Shown: piece after piece, positions 36,199-45,392 of the stretch | Layout of the letters: every line of letters begins with the position of its first letter | Position numbering within the stretch: the stretch's first letter is position 1 | From: an uncultured Eubacterium sp. | GTDB lineage: Bacteria > Bacillota > Clostridia > Lachnospirales > Lachnospiraceae | Direction: 5' to 3' | Assembly: GCA_934338065.1 (NCBI GenBank) | Contig: CAKRGX010000002.1 | Span: 124,001 to 188,000 of the forward strand | Length of the DNA: 64,000 nt | Translations under genes and position numbers: made by a program | Notes under the pieces: model-generated | Database searches by the model: none | Told to the model about the DNA's origin: nothing | The model's input: the letters and a program-made list of their open reading frames with translations, nothing else

Positions 36199-37022
36199 AA
36201 TGACTCACCTGCTTTCTCTAATTCTTCCATAGCCTGTGCATACTGCTCATCATTCGGAGCAGTTCCATGCCAGCTTGCCTGATTCTCCATAAAGGAAACA
36301 CCTTTACCCTTGATCGTTTTTGCAATAATTGCTGTAGGTTTTCCCTTTGTTGCTTTGGCTTCATCAAAAGCAGCTTTCAAGGCGTCAAAATCATGTCCAT
36401 CCACATTGATCACATGGAAATTAAATGCTTTAAACTTCTCATCAATCGGATATGGTGTACAAACCTCATCTACTGCACCATCGATCTGAAGATTATTGTT
36501 ATCTACAATTGCCACAAAATTATCTAACTTGCGGTGTCCGGCAAACATAGCTGCCTCCCATACCTGTCCTTCCTGAATTTCTCCATCTCCAAGAAGCGTA
36601 TAAACCCGATAATCTTCCTTACTCAGTTTAGCAGAAAGCGCCATACCTACCGCAGCCGAAATGCCCTGTCCCAAAGAACCACTCGACATATCCACTCCCG
36701 GAATATGCTTCTTATCCGGATGACCTTGCAGATAAGAACCTACTTTACGAAGGGTCTTAAGATCTTCTACCGGAAAAAATCCACGGTTTGCCAAAGCAGC
36801 ATAATATCCCGGTGCCGTATGTCCTTTACTCAGAACAAAACGGTCACGATCCGGCTTGTCCGGATTTTTCGGATCAATATTTAATTCTTCAAAGAAAAGA
36901 TATGTAAAAATGTCTGCTGCTGAAAGAGAGCCGCCCGGATGTCCTGACTTTGCATTATATACCCCTGTCACTACACCCTTACGAACTTCAACAGCCATTT
37001 TCTGAAGCTCTGTCTTGTTCAT
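36186..37022 (-). CDS. Transketolase, N-terminal subunit
   Basis: 278 residues, the thiamine diphosphate-binding half. Visible: AKSGHPGGSLSAADIF, LSKGHTAPGYYAAL, SLGQGISAAVGMAL, the GDG motif LLGDGEIQEGQVWEAAMFA and NNNLQIDG. With the C-terminal subunit it moves two-carbon units between sugar phosphates in the non-oxidative pentose phosphate pathway, which is the source of erythrose-4-phosphate for aromatic amino acids. It is 45 bases downstream of the transaldolase gene. Confidence 0.94.
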   Translation of the reverse strand: MNKTELQKMAVEVRKGVVTGVYNAKSGHPGGSLSAADIFTYLFFEELNIDPKNPDKPDRDRFVLSKGHTAPGYYAALANRGFFPVEDLKTLRKVGSYLQGHPDKKHIPGVDMSSGSLGQGISAAVGMALSAKLSKEDYRVYTLLGDGEIQEGQVWEAAMFAGHRKLDNFVAIVDNNNLQIDGAVDEVCTPYPIDEKFKAFNFHVINVDGHDFDALKAAFDEAKATKGKPTAIIAKTIKGKGVSFMENQASWHGTAPNDEQYAQAMEELEKAGESLCQK

Positions 37023-37067
37023 AATGTTAATCTCCTTTTATTATACTGTTTCATGTCAGTGACAATC

Positions 37068-37727
37068 TTATTTACCAAAGACAGCAATATAGTCTTTCTG
37101 GAATTTATCAATACCAATGTCCGTCAATGGATGTTTTGTCATCTGCTCAATAACATTATATGGTACGGTAGCAATATCAGCCCCTGCCAATGCACAATCT
37201 GTAACATGGATCGGATTACGGATACTAGCTGCAATGATCTCAGTATCAATCTCAGGATCATTTGCAAAGATCTCAGAAATACTTTCAATCAGATCAATAC
37301 CAGGCTGTGAAATATCATCCAGACGTCCGAGGAATGGAGATACATAAGCAGCACCTGCTTTTGCAGCCAGAAGTGCCTGATTAGCACTAAAGATCAAAGT
37401 CACATTACATTTGATACCTTCTGATGCAAGAACCTTTGTTGCTTTCAGTCCCTCTACTGTCATAGGAATCTTTACAACCATATTTTCATGCAATTTTGCA
37501 ATTTCTCTACCTTCAGCAATCATCCCCTCTGCATCTACCGTGGTAGCTTTTACTTCTCCGCTGATCGGTCCGTCTACGATAGAAGCAATCTCCTTCAATA
37601 CATCTTCCTGACTTCTGCCGCCTTCCTTTGCGATCAAAGACGGATTCGTAGTTACACCACAGATTACACCCATTTCCTCAGCTTTTTTGATGTCCTCAAT
37701 TTTCGCTGTGTCAACAAAAAATTTCAT
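37068..37727 (-). CDS. Transaldolase / fructose-6-phosphate aldolase (TalC type)
   Basis: 219 residues, the short single-domain barrel form. [40 protein letters not shown] with the Schiff-base Lys, [19 protein letters not shown] and SPFLGRLDD are all present. It transfers dihydroxyacetone units in the pentose phosphate pathway; a fructose-6-phosphate aldolase activity cannot be excluded by eye. ATG at 37727 has AGGAGGG upstream. It leads the tal-tktN-tktC group behind a strong promoter. Confidence 0.93.
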   Translation of the reverse strand: MKFFVDTAKIEDIKKAEEMGVICGVTTNPSLIAKEGGRSQEDVLKEIASIVDGPISGEVKATTVDAEGMIAEGREIAKLHENMVVKIPMTVEGLKATKVLASEGIKCNVTLIFSANQALLAAKAGAAYVSPFLGRLDDISQPGIDLIESISEIFANDPEIDTEIIAASIRNPIHVTDCALAGADIATVPYNVIEQMTKHPLTDIGIDKFQKDYIAVFGK

Positions 37728-37765
37728 TCTATTACCCTCCTAAAAAATTATATTTCATATGCTCT

Positions 37766-37795
37766 ATTATACAACCGAAAAGCATATAATATCAA
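37766..37795 (-). promoter_or_regulatory. Strong sigma-A type promoter of the transaldolase unit
   Basis: Minus strand TTGATA (37790-37795), 18 bases, TATAAT (37766-37771). It lies directly after the stop of the arylsulfotransferase-like gene and about 33 bases before the likely start region of the transaldolase. Confidence 0.75.
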
Positions 37796-37802
37796 CCCTT
37801 TT

Positions 37803-39332
37803 TTATATTCCATAAAAGCACATGCCGCCCAGCGTCAGTTTCACAACTGCCTCGACCGGACTGCCATAATGAAACAATCGTGTCACCTTACCATCTGCAT
37901 CATATTCTGCAAAATTTCCCTCTGCCATATCAGTAAGAATCAAATGGTCCCGCCAGATCTGTATCGTGTTTGCAGTACTGCCTCCAACCTCTCTGACTGT
38001 AAGTGTGTTCCACTTTTTCTTCTTTGTATCCATTTTCCCATATAGCGCTGCTGCTTTTCCTTTTTTACCCACAAGCAGGGAAACTGTATCCTCTGTCACA
38101 GACGCCAGTTGCGAATCCTGCGTATCCCATGAGGCTGCTTCCTTATCCTGCAACACCTTTTTCTTATTTATTTTTTTGTTCCACTGACTCTTCTGTCCCA
38201 TTACAAAAAGGATGCGTGGTCTTGTACTCGTTATGGCATCAAGGCAAATCACTCCGGAAGGATCGGATGCCGTAAGAAGCACCTGTCCGCCCTTTGGTGT
38301 AGAAAGTGATCCTGCTGATACTCCCTTGGGAAATTGATACACCACACGCTGTTTTCCCGTATTCATAGAGGCTGCCAGCAGATAGGAACGGTTTTTCTTC
38401 TTCGCAATAGCATAAACTTCATCAAATCCATCGTAGCTAAAATCGTCAAGGGAACCATATCCCGTTATTTCCACTGTCTGCAATACCCTTCCCAGTGATG
38501 AAACTCTGGCAATTTTGTTATCCGTCACCTGATACAATACACTATCTTCTGACTGATAAATCCTCTTTCCATGTGCCCCCTCTGTTTTTGTCACATTCCT
38601 GAGTACCCCCTGATTATCATATGCCAGTATCTCTTTCTTTTCATTAGGAAAAACAAAGAATAAGCCTTCCTTACTTGTATCTTTACTATATCCCTGGTCG
38701 ACCGGTATCCGGATGGGAGCATCTCCTGTCGGTGCCGTATATTGATAGATTTTTTCTTCCCTTTTAGAGCCATTGGTATCCAACTGCTCAATTATGATAT
38801 AATTTGTCTTTCCCGGAACCAGCCCGCTTACAACAAATTCATGCTGCGTCGCAAGATTATTTTCCCGGCCATTATTCACGTAACGAATATGATCCGGTAT
38901 GGATTCATCCTCAACCGTAATCGTATATCGTATCATACACCGGTAAGACGTTGTAAAATAAAAATAAAAACTATTTTCATTCGTGCCAAATGGATTTAAA
39001 GCAATGATTGGATTTTGCAGATCCGCATCCGATCTTTTTATAAGGCGGTTCAAACGTTCTCTGTCGGCATTGGACTGCGTAACCCGATAGATCTCTTTGT
39101 TTTGAAAATTCAAAACATTTTTATTCTCCCCTGCTGTCTCAAGCACTGTCGCACTGCGTCCCATGTCATAACGGTACGCCCGGTCGACACCCAGATCTGT
39201 CTGTTCTTCCTTTATCCTATTCTGAATCTCACCACTTGGTCCCTTTTGTTGATTGGTAAGAAAATAATAGCCCCCGGCGGTCACCCCTGCCAAAACAAGA
39301 AAGGTAATCAAGATCGGCTTAATCTTCTTCAT
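37803..39332 (-). CDS. Membrane-anchored arylsulfotransferase-like beta-propeller protein
   Basis: 509 residues. One N-terminal membrane helix (ILITFLVLAGVTAGGYYFL) without a lipobox, so the rest is outside the cell. Residues about 105-200 look like the immunoglobulin-like N-domain of aryl-sulfate sulfotransferases (IIALNPFGTNENSFYFYF, HEFVVSGLVPGKTNYIII). The remainder has repeating propeller-type strands (SYDGFDEVYAIAKKKNRSYLL, LILTDMAEGNFAEYDADG). A catalytic His is not identified with confidence, so it may be a non-enzymatic relative. It overlaps the EAL gene by four bases and is co-expressed with it. Confidence 0.65.
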   Translation of the reverse strand: MKKIKPILITFLVLAGVTAGGYYFLTNQQKGPSGEIQNRIKEEQTDLGVDRAYRYDMGRSATVLETAGENKNVLNFQNKEIYRVTQSNADRERLNRLIKRSDADLQNPIIALNPFGTNENSFYFYFTTSYRCMIRYTITVEDESIPDHIRYVNNGRENNLATQHEFVVSGLVPGKTNYIIIEQLDTNGSKREEKIYQYTAPTGDAPIRIPVDQGYSKDTSKEGLFFVFPNEKKEILAYDNQGVLRNVTKTEGAHGKRIYQSEDSVLYQVTDNKIARVSSLGRVLQTVEITGYGSLDDFSYDGFDEVYAIAKKKNRSYLLAASMNTGKQRVVYQFPKGVSAGSLSTPKGGQVLLTASDPSGVICLDAITSTRPRILFVMGQKSQWNKKINKKKVLQDKEAASWDTQDSQLASVTEDTVSLLVGKKGKAAALYGKMDTKKKKWNTLTVREVGGSTANTIQIWRDHLILTDMAEGNFAEYDADGKVTRLFHYGSPVEAVVKLTLGGMCFYGI

Positions 39333-41098
39333 CCGTGCATCTCCTTATCTAACATCGTTTCAAAATCATTCATCGGCATTGGTCTTGCATACAAGTATCC
39401 CTGTGCGACATCACAGCGTATTCCCCGAAGGTAATCCGCCTGATCTTCCGTTTCAACACCCTCGCATACTACAGTCATATCCAGTTCCTGCGTCAATTCT
39501 ACTGTCTTGCGGATAATAATCTTGCTCGTTTCTGAACTTTCAGTCTCATCAAGAAATGATTTGTCTATCTTAATAATATCAACCGGCAGATCTTTGAGCA
39601 GATTTAAGGATGAATATCCCGTTCCAAAATCATCAATAGACCAACTGATACCGATTTCTTTCAGTTCTCCCATCACTGATGCAAGTTCCTTCAGATTGTT
39701 TCTAAAAATACGCTCTGTTAATTCCAATTCAATCAAACACGGGGAAACGTCATACTTTGCCAGAACGCTTGCCACTCTGGAAACATAATCCCGGTTCTGC
39801 AGTAGAACACGCGACTGGTTGACCGAGATAGGAACACACTCTTTTTGCTGTTTTATCCTTTTTTTAATCATCCGGCATACTTCGCCTAAAATATAAAAAT
39901 CAAGTTCCACAATAAATCCATTTTTTTCAAAAACCGGAATAAACTCATCCGGGTATATCATCGTACCATCATCACAAATCCATCGCACAAGAGCCTCTGC
40001 TCCTACGATCTCTCCGGAATCCAGATCAAATTTGGGCTGAAGAAAAGCCTTAAATTCCTTTTTCTCCAGTGCTTTTTTCATCTGCCGTTCGATCTTATGC
40101 GTTTTTTGCATATTCTGATATACTTCCGCATCATAATAAACAACATTTAACTGATCTGACGCCTGCGCTTTTCTCCTTGCAACACTGGCATATTCAACCA
40201 TATCTTCCACAGGATCATTAAAATTCGTGACAAGATAAACTCCAATACACAATTTAAGAAAAACTTCTTCATATTGGGAACTGATCTGATTTTCAAAGTC
40301 CAACTGTAAGTGGTTAAGTACATCCCTCAGTTCGTTCTCATCACGATAACGAATAAAAAAGATAAAATGATCCGCCACACTATGGCAGCAAAACACCACA
40401 TTCCGACCATTATCTATGATCATTTTTGCAAATAAGGCTAATAACTCATCTGTCTTTTGAAAACCATAAAGATTATTGATCTTTTCAAAATTTATAATCT
40501 CTGTGCAAAAAAACGCATAGGATTCTTCCTCGTCCGCTTCTGCCAGATGCTGCTTTACCAGTTTTTTAAACGCTTCTAATCTCAAAAGGCCGGTCACAAC
40601 ATCATAAGTTTTTCTTTCATCTTTTCTTTCTGAAATCCCACAGGAAAAATAACTTGGACTTTCTTCCAATACAGACTCCCTCGCTGAAGAAGTGTGAATG
40701 GAATTAATCACAAATTTTCCATTTTTATGCATAATGATCATCGTAAACCGCAGATTAGAATAATAAATAGTTCCTTTCATCGGTATACGCAATTCCAATT
40801 CACCTACAGCCTGATAACATTCATCGCTCAGCTTGCACACATCAACGGTTACCACCTTGATCGCGCAATCACTTGGAACTTTATACAGTTCCTGGTCCAG
40901 AAGCGCCCGGAACTCCTCTCTGCTGTTTGCCACATAATACTTTTTTGACCCTTTCCATTGGATATGTTCTCCCACGCAAGTAAGTACACCGTCCATATCC
41001 CGTCTGACATAATAAGCATAGAAATGATTCAGTGCAATCTGTTTAACCTGTTCCTTTACAAAGGCCGCTGTTTCCTCCTTCTTCTCCTTCATCATCAC
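39329..41098 (-). CDS. c-di-GMP phosphodiesterase: NTF2-like, degenerate GGDEF and EAL domains
   Basis: 589 residues starting GTG-ATG-ATG at 41098 with GGGGGG upstream. Residues about 10-140 look like a SnoaL/NTF2-type small-molecule domain (HFYAYYVRRDMDGVLTCVGE). Residues about 175-315 are a GGDEF domain whose active loop is lost (HSVADHFIFFIRY in place of GGDEF). Residues about 345-585 are an EAL domain with all key motifs: GAEALVRW, PISVNQSR, ELELTE, DDFGTGYSSLNLL, KIDKSFL, CEGVETEDQ and QGYLYARPM. No membrane helix. It should hydrolyse c-di-GMP in response to a ligand or partner. Confidence 0.87.
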   Translation of the reverse strand: MMMKEKKEETAAFVKEQVKQIALNHFYAYYVRRDMDGVLTCVGEHIQWKGSKKYYVANSREEFRALLDQELYKVPSDCAIKVVTVDVCKLSDECYQAVGELELRIPMKGTIYYSNLRFTMIIMHKNGKFVINSIHTSSARESVLEESPSYFSCGISERKDERKTYDVVTGLLRLEAFKKLVKQHLAEADEEESYAFFCTEIINFEKINNLYGFQKTDELLALFAKMIIDNGRNVVFCCHSVADHFIFFIRYRDENELRDVLNHLQLDFENQISSQYEEVFLKLCIGVYLVTNFNDPVEDMVEYASVARRKAQASDQLNVVYYDAEVYQNMQKTHKIERQMKKALEKKEFKAFLQPKFDLDSGEIVGAEALVRWICDDGTMIYPDEFIPVFEKNGFIVELDFYILGEVCRMIKKRIKQQKECVPISVNQSRVLLQNRDYVSRVASVLAKYDVSPCLIELELTERIFRNNLKELASVMGELKEIGISWSIDDFGTGYSSLNLLKDLPVDIIKIDKSFLDETESSETSKIIIRKTVELTQELDMTVVCEGVETEDQADYLRGIRCDVAQGYLYARPMPMNDFETMLDKEMHG

Positions 41099-41142
41099 GT
41101 CTTTTCGCCCCCCTTTAGATCCGGTTTAACAATTACTTCCCG

Positions 41143-42750
41143 TTATTCTCTGTCCCACTTATCACATAAAGCATTAATCTGATCCGTAAACTTAGCGGTA
41201 TCTTTATTGCTAAGTCCTTCGTTCTTTCGTATCACACTCAGTAATCGCTGTCCGGCAGTCAGCAGACGCTGGAACATGTCCCCTGCACGTTTCTTAGCTG
41301 CTGTCTTCTTCTTAACTGCAATTGGTAATGCTTCCTTCACAAATTCACCCCGGATGAGATCAAAGACCGTCCCGCTGTAAGGTGCTGATGCCTGAAAAGC
41401 ATAACTTTCCAAAGTATGTACAAACTGATCACAGACGGCATCTTCACCATGTACCACAAACACTCTCTTCGGTGGCTTTTCCGTAAAACTGTTGATCCAC
41501 TTGAGCAGACCATTCTTATCTGCATGTCCGCTGATGCCTGCTATTTTTGTTATCTTTGCTTTGACTTCAATCGTCTCGCCAAATAATTTAACCTCTGTTG
41601 CTCCCTCCAGTAAAGAGCGTCCCAACGTTCCCCTTGTCTGGTATCCGACAAATACGATCGTACTCTCCGGTCTCCACAGATTATGCTTCAAGTGATGCCG
41701 GATACGGCCAGCCTCACACATTCCGGATGCAGAAAGAATAACCTTCGGGTTATGATCAAAATTAATCGCCTTACTGTCATCACTGGTGATCGAAAGTTTC
41801 AGTCCCGGAAATCCGATTGGATTAATTCCTTTCTGAACGATAGCTTTCGCTTCTTCATCAAAACACTCATGTACATTTTTTCCAAAAATATTCGTTGCCT
41901 CCACGGCAAGAGGGCTATCCACATAAACCTCAAAATCAGACACTGCCGTTACTCGTTTTTCCTCTTTTATCTGGCGCAGAAAGTATAATATTTCCTGTGT
42001 CCTTCCTACCGCAAAACAAGGAATAACGACATTTCCTCCCCGTTGAAATGTATCCTGAATAATAGATGCCAGTTCTCCCACATAATCCGGCTTTTCTTCT
42101 CCATGCAACCTGTCACCATAAGTAGACTCCATAACAACATAATCCGCTTTTTTCGTATAGACCGGATCACGAAGAATAGGCTTGTTGCTATTTCCCAGAT
42201 CTCCTGAAAAAACAACTGTCCGTTCTTCTCCGTCCTCTTTTGCAAACACTTCAATTGATGAAGATCCTAACAAATGCCCTACATCCGTAAACCGGATAGA
42301 AACCTCGTCACAAATAGAGATTATCTTGTCATAATCACAAGGAACCAGCAGACGAACTGCTCCCAGTGCGTCCTCCATTGTATACAAAGGTTCATACAAC
42401 TGCCCACCGGAGCGCTGTGCCTTACGATTTCGCCATTCTGCCTCGAACTGCTGGATATGAGCACTGTCTCTCAACATAATCTGGCTCAATTCCGCAGTAG
42501 CCTTTGTAGCATACACCTGTCCGCGAAACCCCCTGGCATACAGCATCGGCAGCAGACCGGTATGGTCAATATGAGCATGCGTAAGCAAAATAAAATCAAT
42601 CTCCGAAGCATTGACAGGAATTTCCTGATTTTCAAACATATCCTGTCCTTGTTCCATCCCTATATCCACGCAGAATTTCTTTTCCCCAGCTTCCATAAAG
42701 TGACAACTCCCCGTCACCTCATGATCGGCCCCAATAAACACAAGTTTCAT
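41143..42750 (-). CDS. Metallo-beta-lactamase / beta-CASP family RNase-like hydrolase
   Basis: 535 residues. The metal site THAHIDHTG holds His58, His60, Asp62 and His63; further motifs are DVGHLLGSSSIEV, VVFSGDLGN, STYGDRLHG, the beta-CASP blocks VIPCFAVGRTQEILYFL and ASGMCEAGRIRHHLKHN, GYQTRGTLGR, and the final SGHADKNGLLKW. This is the CPSF73/KH-less RNase J-like group, probably an RNA endo- or exonuclease. A basic C-terminal tail of about 60 residues (KKKTAAKKRAGDMF) is extra. ATG at 42750; its own promoter lies at 42782-42810. Confidence 0.9.
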   Translation of the reverse strand: MKLVFIGADHEVTGSCHFMEAGEKKFCVDIGMEQGQDMFENQEIPVNASEIDFILLTHAHIDHTGLLPMLYARGFRGQVYATKATAELSQIMLRDSAHIQQFEAEWRNRKAQRSGGQLYEPLYTMEDALGAVRLLVPCDYDKIISICDEVSIRFTDVGHLLGSSSIEVFAKEDGEERTVVFSGDLGNSNKPILRDPVYTKKADYVVMESTYGDRLHGEEKPDYVGELASIIQDTFQRGGNVVIPCFAVGRTQEILYFLRQIKEEKRVTAVSDFEVYVDSPLAVEATNIFGKNVHECFDEEAKAIVQKGINPIGFPGLKLSITSDDSKAINFDHNPKVILSASGMCEAGRIRHHLKHNLWRPESTIVFVGYQTRGTLGRSLLEGATEVKLFGETIEVKAKITKIAGISGHADKNGLLKWINSFTEKPPKRVFVVHGEDAVCDQFVHTLESYAFQASAPYSGTVFDLIRGEFVKEALPIAVKKKTAAKKRAGDMFQRLLTAGQRLLSVIRKNEGLSNKDTAKFTDQINALCDKWDRE

Positions 42751-42781
42751 GCTATCGCCTTCTTTCCCACATATATTAATA

Positions 42782-42810
42782 ATTATAAAGGATTTTCAAA
42801 CTTACGTCAA
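42782..42810 (-). promoter_or_regulatory. Sigma-A type promoter of the beta-CASP gene
   Basis: Minus strand TTGACG (42805-42810), 17 bases, TATAAT (42782-42787). It drives the beta-CASP, EAL and arylsulfotransferase-like genes. Confidence 0.75.
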
Positions 42811-42835
42811 TACGAGGCCAGGTAAAATGTTAGGA

Positions 42836-42864
42836 TTGAATCTCTCTATTTTTTTTGCTATACT
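42836..42864 (+). promoter_or_regulatory. Sigma-A type promoter of the carbamate kinase gene
   Basis: TTGAAT (42836-42841), 17 bases, TATACT (42859-42864) with an extended TGC. The two divergent promoters have their -35 boxes only 25 bases apart. Confidence 0.72.
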
Positions 42865-42931
42865 ATATTTTAATAAACAGCGATTATATGAACAGAAGTC
42901 GACGTAAAGCGCCTTTGGAATGGAGGTTATC

Positions 42932-43852
42932 ATGAAAGAAAAAAGAATTGTTGTTGCTCTTGGAAGAAACGCCTTTGGAGAAACGTTCCCTGAGCAGAAA
43001 AAAAATGTTAAAAAAGCTGCTGAATCCATAGCAGATCTTGTCGAACAAAAATATCAGATTGTCATTACTCATAGTAATGGGCCACAAGTTGGTATGATTC
43101 AGACGGCTATGACAGAGTTTGCACGATTAGACGAGCGTTATACCGTTGCACCAATGTCACTCTGCGGGGCGATGAGTCAGGGATATATCGGTTATGATCT
43201 GCAAAATGCTATCCGAAGTGAATTATTAGACCGTGGTATTTTCAAACCGGTGTCAACAGTAATCACGCAGGTCCGGGTAGATCCATTTGACAAGGCTTTT
43301 CATCATCCGACAAAAGTAATTGGTCGTACCATGACCCGTGAAGAGGCAGATAAAGAGGAGGAAAAAGGAAACTTTGTAGTACCGGAAGGTGACGGTTACA
43401 GACGTATCATTGCTTCCCCTCATCCAATCGATATCTATGAGATTGATGCGATTACTGCGCTGCTTGATGCAGGTCAGATCGTGATTGCCGCCGGAGGCGG
43501 TGGCATCCCGGTTATGGAACAGGGGACCAAACTAAAGGGTGCCAGTGCCGTAATCGAAAAGGACTATACTGCCGCAAAACTGGCTGATATGATTGATGCT
43601 TCACATCTGCTTATCCTTACCTCAAAAGAGCAGTTAACTACCGATGATACAAAGGAAGCCATTGGAAATATCTCGGTAAACGATGCCGTAGGACTTATTG
43701 ATAAGGGACATTTTGACGCAATAACATCTTTACCAAAGATAGAAGCGGGAGTCTCTTTTGTTTCCGCCGGTGAGGGACGTACTGCCATCATCACAAAACT
43801 TGAAAATGCTTATCAGGGTATGAAAGAACGAATGGGGACAATTATTAAATAA
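42932..43852 (+). CDS. arcC: Carbamate kinase
   Basis: 306 residues from ATG at 42932 with GGAGGTTATC upstream. Amino acid kinase fold: IVVALGRNAFGETFPEQ, ITHSNGPQVGMIQTAM, GYDLQNAIRSEL, VIAAGGGGIPV, EKDYTAAKLADMI, LTSKEQLTTDD. It makes ATP from carbamoyl phosphate and ADP in fermentative arginine, agmatine or purine breakdown. No arcA or arcB is near, so the source of carbamoyl phosphate is not shown. The N-terminal loop LGRNAFGETFPEQ differs from the usual LGGNAL. A hairpin terminator follows. Confidence 0.9.
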   Translation: MKEKRIVVALGRNAFGETFPEQKKNVKKAAESIADLVEQKYQIVITHSNGPQVGMIQTAMTEFARLDERYTVAPMSLCGAMSQGYIGYDLQNAIRSELLDRGIFKPVSTVITQVRVDPFDKAFHHPTKVIGRTMTREEADKEEEKGNFVVPEGDGYRRIIASPHPIDIYEIDAITALLDAGQIVIAAGGGGIPVMEQGTKLKGASAVIEKDYTAAKLADMIDASHLLILTSKEQLTTDDTKEAIGNISVNDAVGLIDKGHFDAITSLPKIEAGVSFVSAGEGRTAIITKLENAYQGMKERMGTIIK

Positions 43853-43880
43853 TATTTATCATAAAAAATAACAAATCAAG

Positions 43881-43916
43881 CCAAAAAAGAAGCTCTCACA
43901 AGCTTCTTTTTTGTGT
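43881..43916. terminator. Bidirectional rho-independent terminator between arcC and the M15 peptidase gene
   Basis: AAAAAAGAAGCT (43883-43894) pairs with AGCTTCTTTTTT (43901-43912) around a six-base loop; A- and T-runs flank both sides, so it can stop both convergent transcripts. Confidence 0.85.
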
Positions 43917-43974
43917 TTACAATTTCCTGTTGTTTTCAAAAATCCTGCTTCATTTTGCGCCCCCTGCTATTGTT

Positions 43975-45195
43975 TTAATATTCAAAATGCTGATAATCTT
44001 TGCTATCTGTCCATTCACCACCCCAGGAAAATCCATTTTTCTTGAATATCCTGTATACCATATCTTTTTTGTGAATCATCTTATCGGCATGCTCCCCTGT
44101 ACAATGTTTCGGATCGCGTTCCAAATATTCTTCTGAATTTTTTGGAAAATATCCGTCTTTTCTGACATACGGATTGACACGAGGATTGATATCGATGGCC
44201 AAACCAAGCGCATGTTTTGATAAACAATTGGTCCCTTCTATCATACGATAGTTAAAAGCAGAAGAATTATTCGCTTCCATTGAAAGTTCGTCACTGCCCT
44301 CATAATCATCTACCAGGCGTACACTCTCGATCGGATATTCCCACTTATATAACTGATAAAATACTTTCATTACCGGATAAGCAATCCTCTGATTGACAAT
44401 CAACTCTCCCTCCTGCACCATTCCATGAAAATCATAATGCAGAATACGTATATACCGGAGATCATCAAGCGAAATGTCAGGATTTTCCCGGTAGGAAACC
44501 CCCATGATCTTTTCTTTGATATAATCCGGAAGCACGGCACTGTTAAAACCCTCCTTATACACTTTATAGGTTCCTACATATCGTCTTCCTCTAAGCATCT
44601 GGTATAAATATAAAATTGTAAATACCAGCACGGCTGCCTCATAAAATTTTCTCACCGATGTAACACCGGCAAATGTCAGAAGGAAGATAAACATGCGTGA
44701 AAACACAGTAATCCACCAGCAAAACTGCATGCGCCGGTTAGTTGATACATTTGCCATATCATCCGATACCGCAACTGTCATATAGATCACTTTATACTCC
44801 ATCCAGATTTCGAACAAAAAAGCAAAGAAGAAAACGATCAACGTTGCTATTATAAGCGCTGCGCTATTAATAAAGAAAGGCATTACCCGGAGAGCGGTAG
44901 AAAGGCATCCGCTTATCACTGCCAGAAAGACGCCGCTTATAAATTGTTTATTATGCTTTAACAGCATGAAACAACCAACAACAATACATAAGCATCCTAT
45001 TACATCCGGGAATATGTCCAGTTGAAATTGTCCGCCAAGAATATTCTGTGTCACATACTCCTGAATCTTTCCCTGTATCGTAATCCCGCCAACCGGTCCC
45101 TTAGGAACAACAAACGCAGGATAAACAATGCCGGGAGCAAGATAAAAATCCACTCCGGTAAAGAAAAGCCCGATTGCTATCAAGACAATTGCCAT
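43975..45195 (-). CDS. Multi-helix membrane protein with C-terminal M15 peptidase domain
   Basis: 406 residues. Six or so membrane helices occupy residues about 1-205 (LIAIGLFFTGVDFYL, CIVVGCFMLL, IATLIVFFFAFLFEI). Residues about 235-406 form an M15 peptidase (D-Ala-D-Ala carboxypeptidase or L-Ala-D-Glu endopeptidase): SKHALGLAIDIN supplies the first His and Asp, and GGEWTDSKDYQHFE the second Asp-His pair. It should cut peptidoglycan stem peptides outside the membrane. GGAGGAAACC precedes the ATG. It is the last gene of the long 58284-43975 unit. The membrane part is not a recognised family. Confidence 0.82.
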   Translation of the reverse strand: MAIVLIAIGLFFTGVDFYLAPGIVYPAFVVPKGPVGGITIQGKIQEYVTQNILGGQFQLDIFPDVIGCLCIVVGCFMLLKHNKQFISGVFLAVISGCLSTALRVMPFFINSAALIIATLIVFFFAFLFEIWMEYKVIYMTVAVSDDMANVSTNRRMQFCWWITVFSRMFIFLLTFAGVTSVRKFYEAAVLVFTILYLYQMLRGRRYVGTYKVYKEGFNSAVLPDYIKEKIMGVSYRENPDISLDDLRYIRILHYDFHGMVQEGELIVNQRIAYPVMKVFYQLYKWEYPIESVRLVDDYEGSDELSMEANNSSAFNYRMIEGTNCLSKHALGLAIDINPRVNPYVRKDGYFPKNSEEYLERDPKHCTGEHADKMIHKKDMVYRIFKKNGFSWGGEWTDSKDYQHFEY

Positions 45196-45218
45196 ATGGT
45201 TTCCTCCTTATCAATGGA

Positions 45219-45392
45219 TCAATTTTGTTTCCTTACAATCTTATATTCATCATCTGTCTGATAAAACGGACAGGACTCATATGAGGAACTCAAAAAACGC
45301 GCCATCTCATCTTCATCAAGATTGACTTCACATTCTGCATATCCGTCATCATCATATACGTAAAATGCACAGAACTCGCAGTTCGTTATCAT
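45219..45392 (-). CDS. Small Cys-containing acidic protein (DUF6472-like)
   Basis: 57 residues, encoded between the M15 gene and the unknown anchored protein, with its ATG overlapping the previous stop (ATGA) and a GGGGG ribosome site. It begins MITNCEFCAFYVYDDDGYAEC and ends with CPFYQTDDEYKIV. Four cysteines (CxxC, then two single Cys) could bind a metal ion. I recall a Lachnospiraceae family DUF6472 of this shape. Function unknown. Confidence 0.75.
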   Translation of the reverse strand: MITNCEFCAFYVYDDDGYAECEVNLDEDEMARFLSSSYESCPFYQTDDEYKIVRKQN

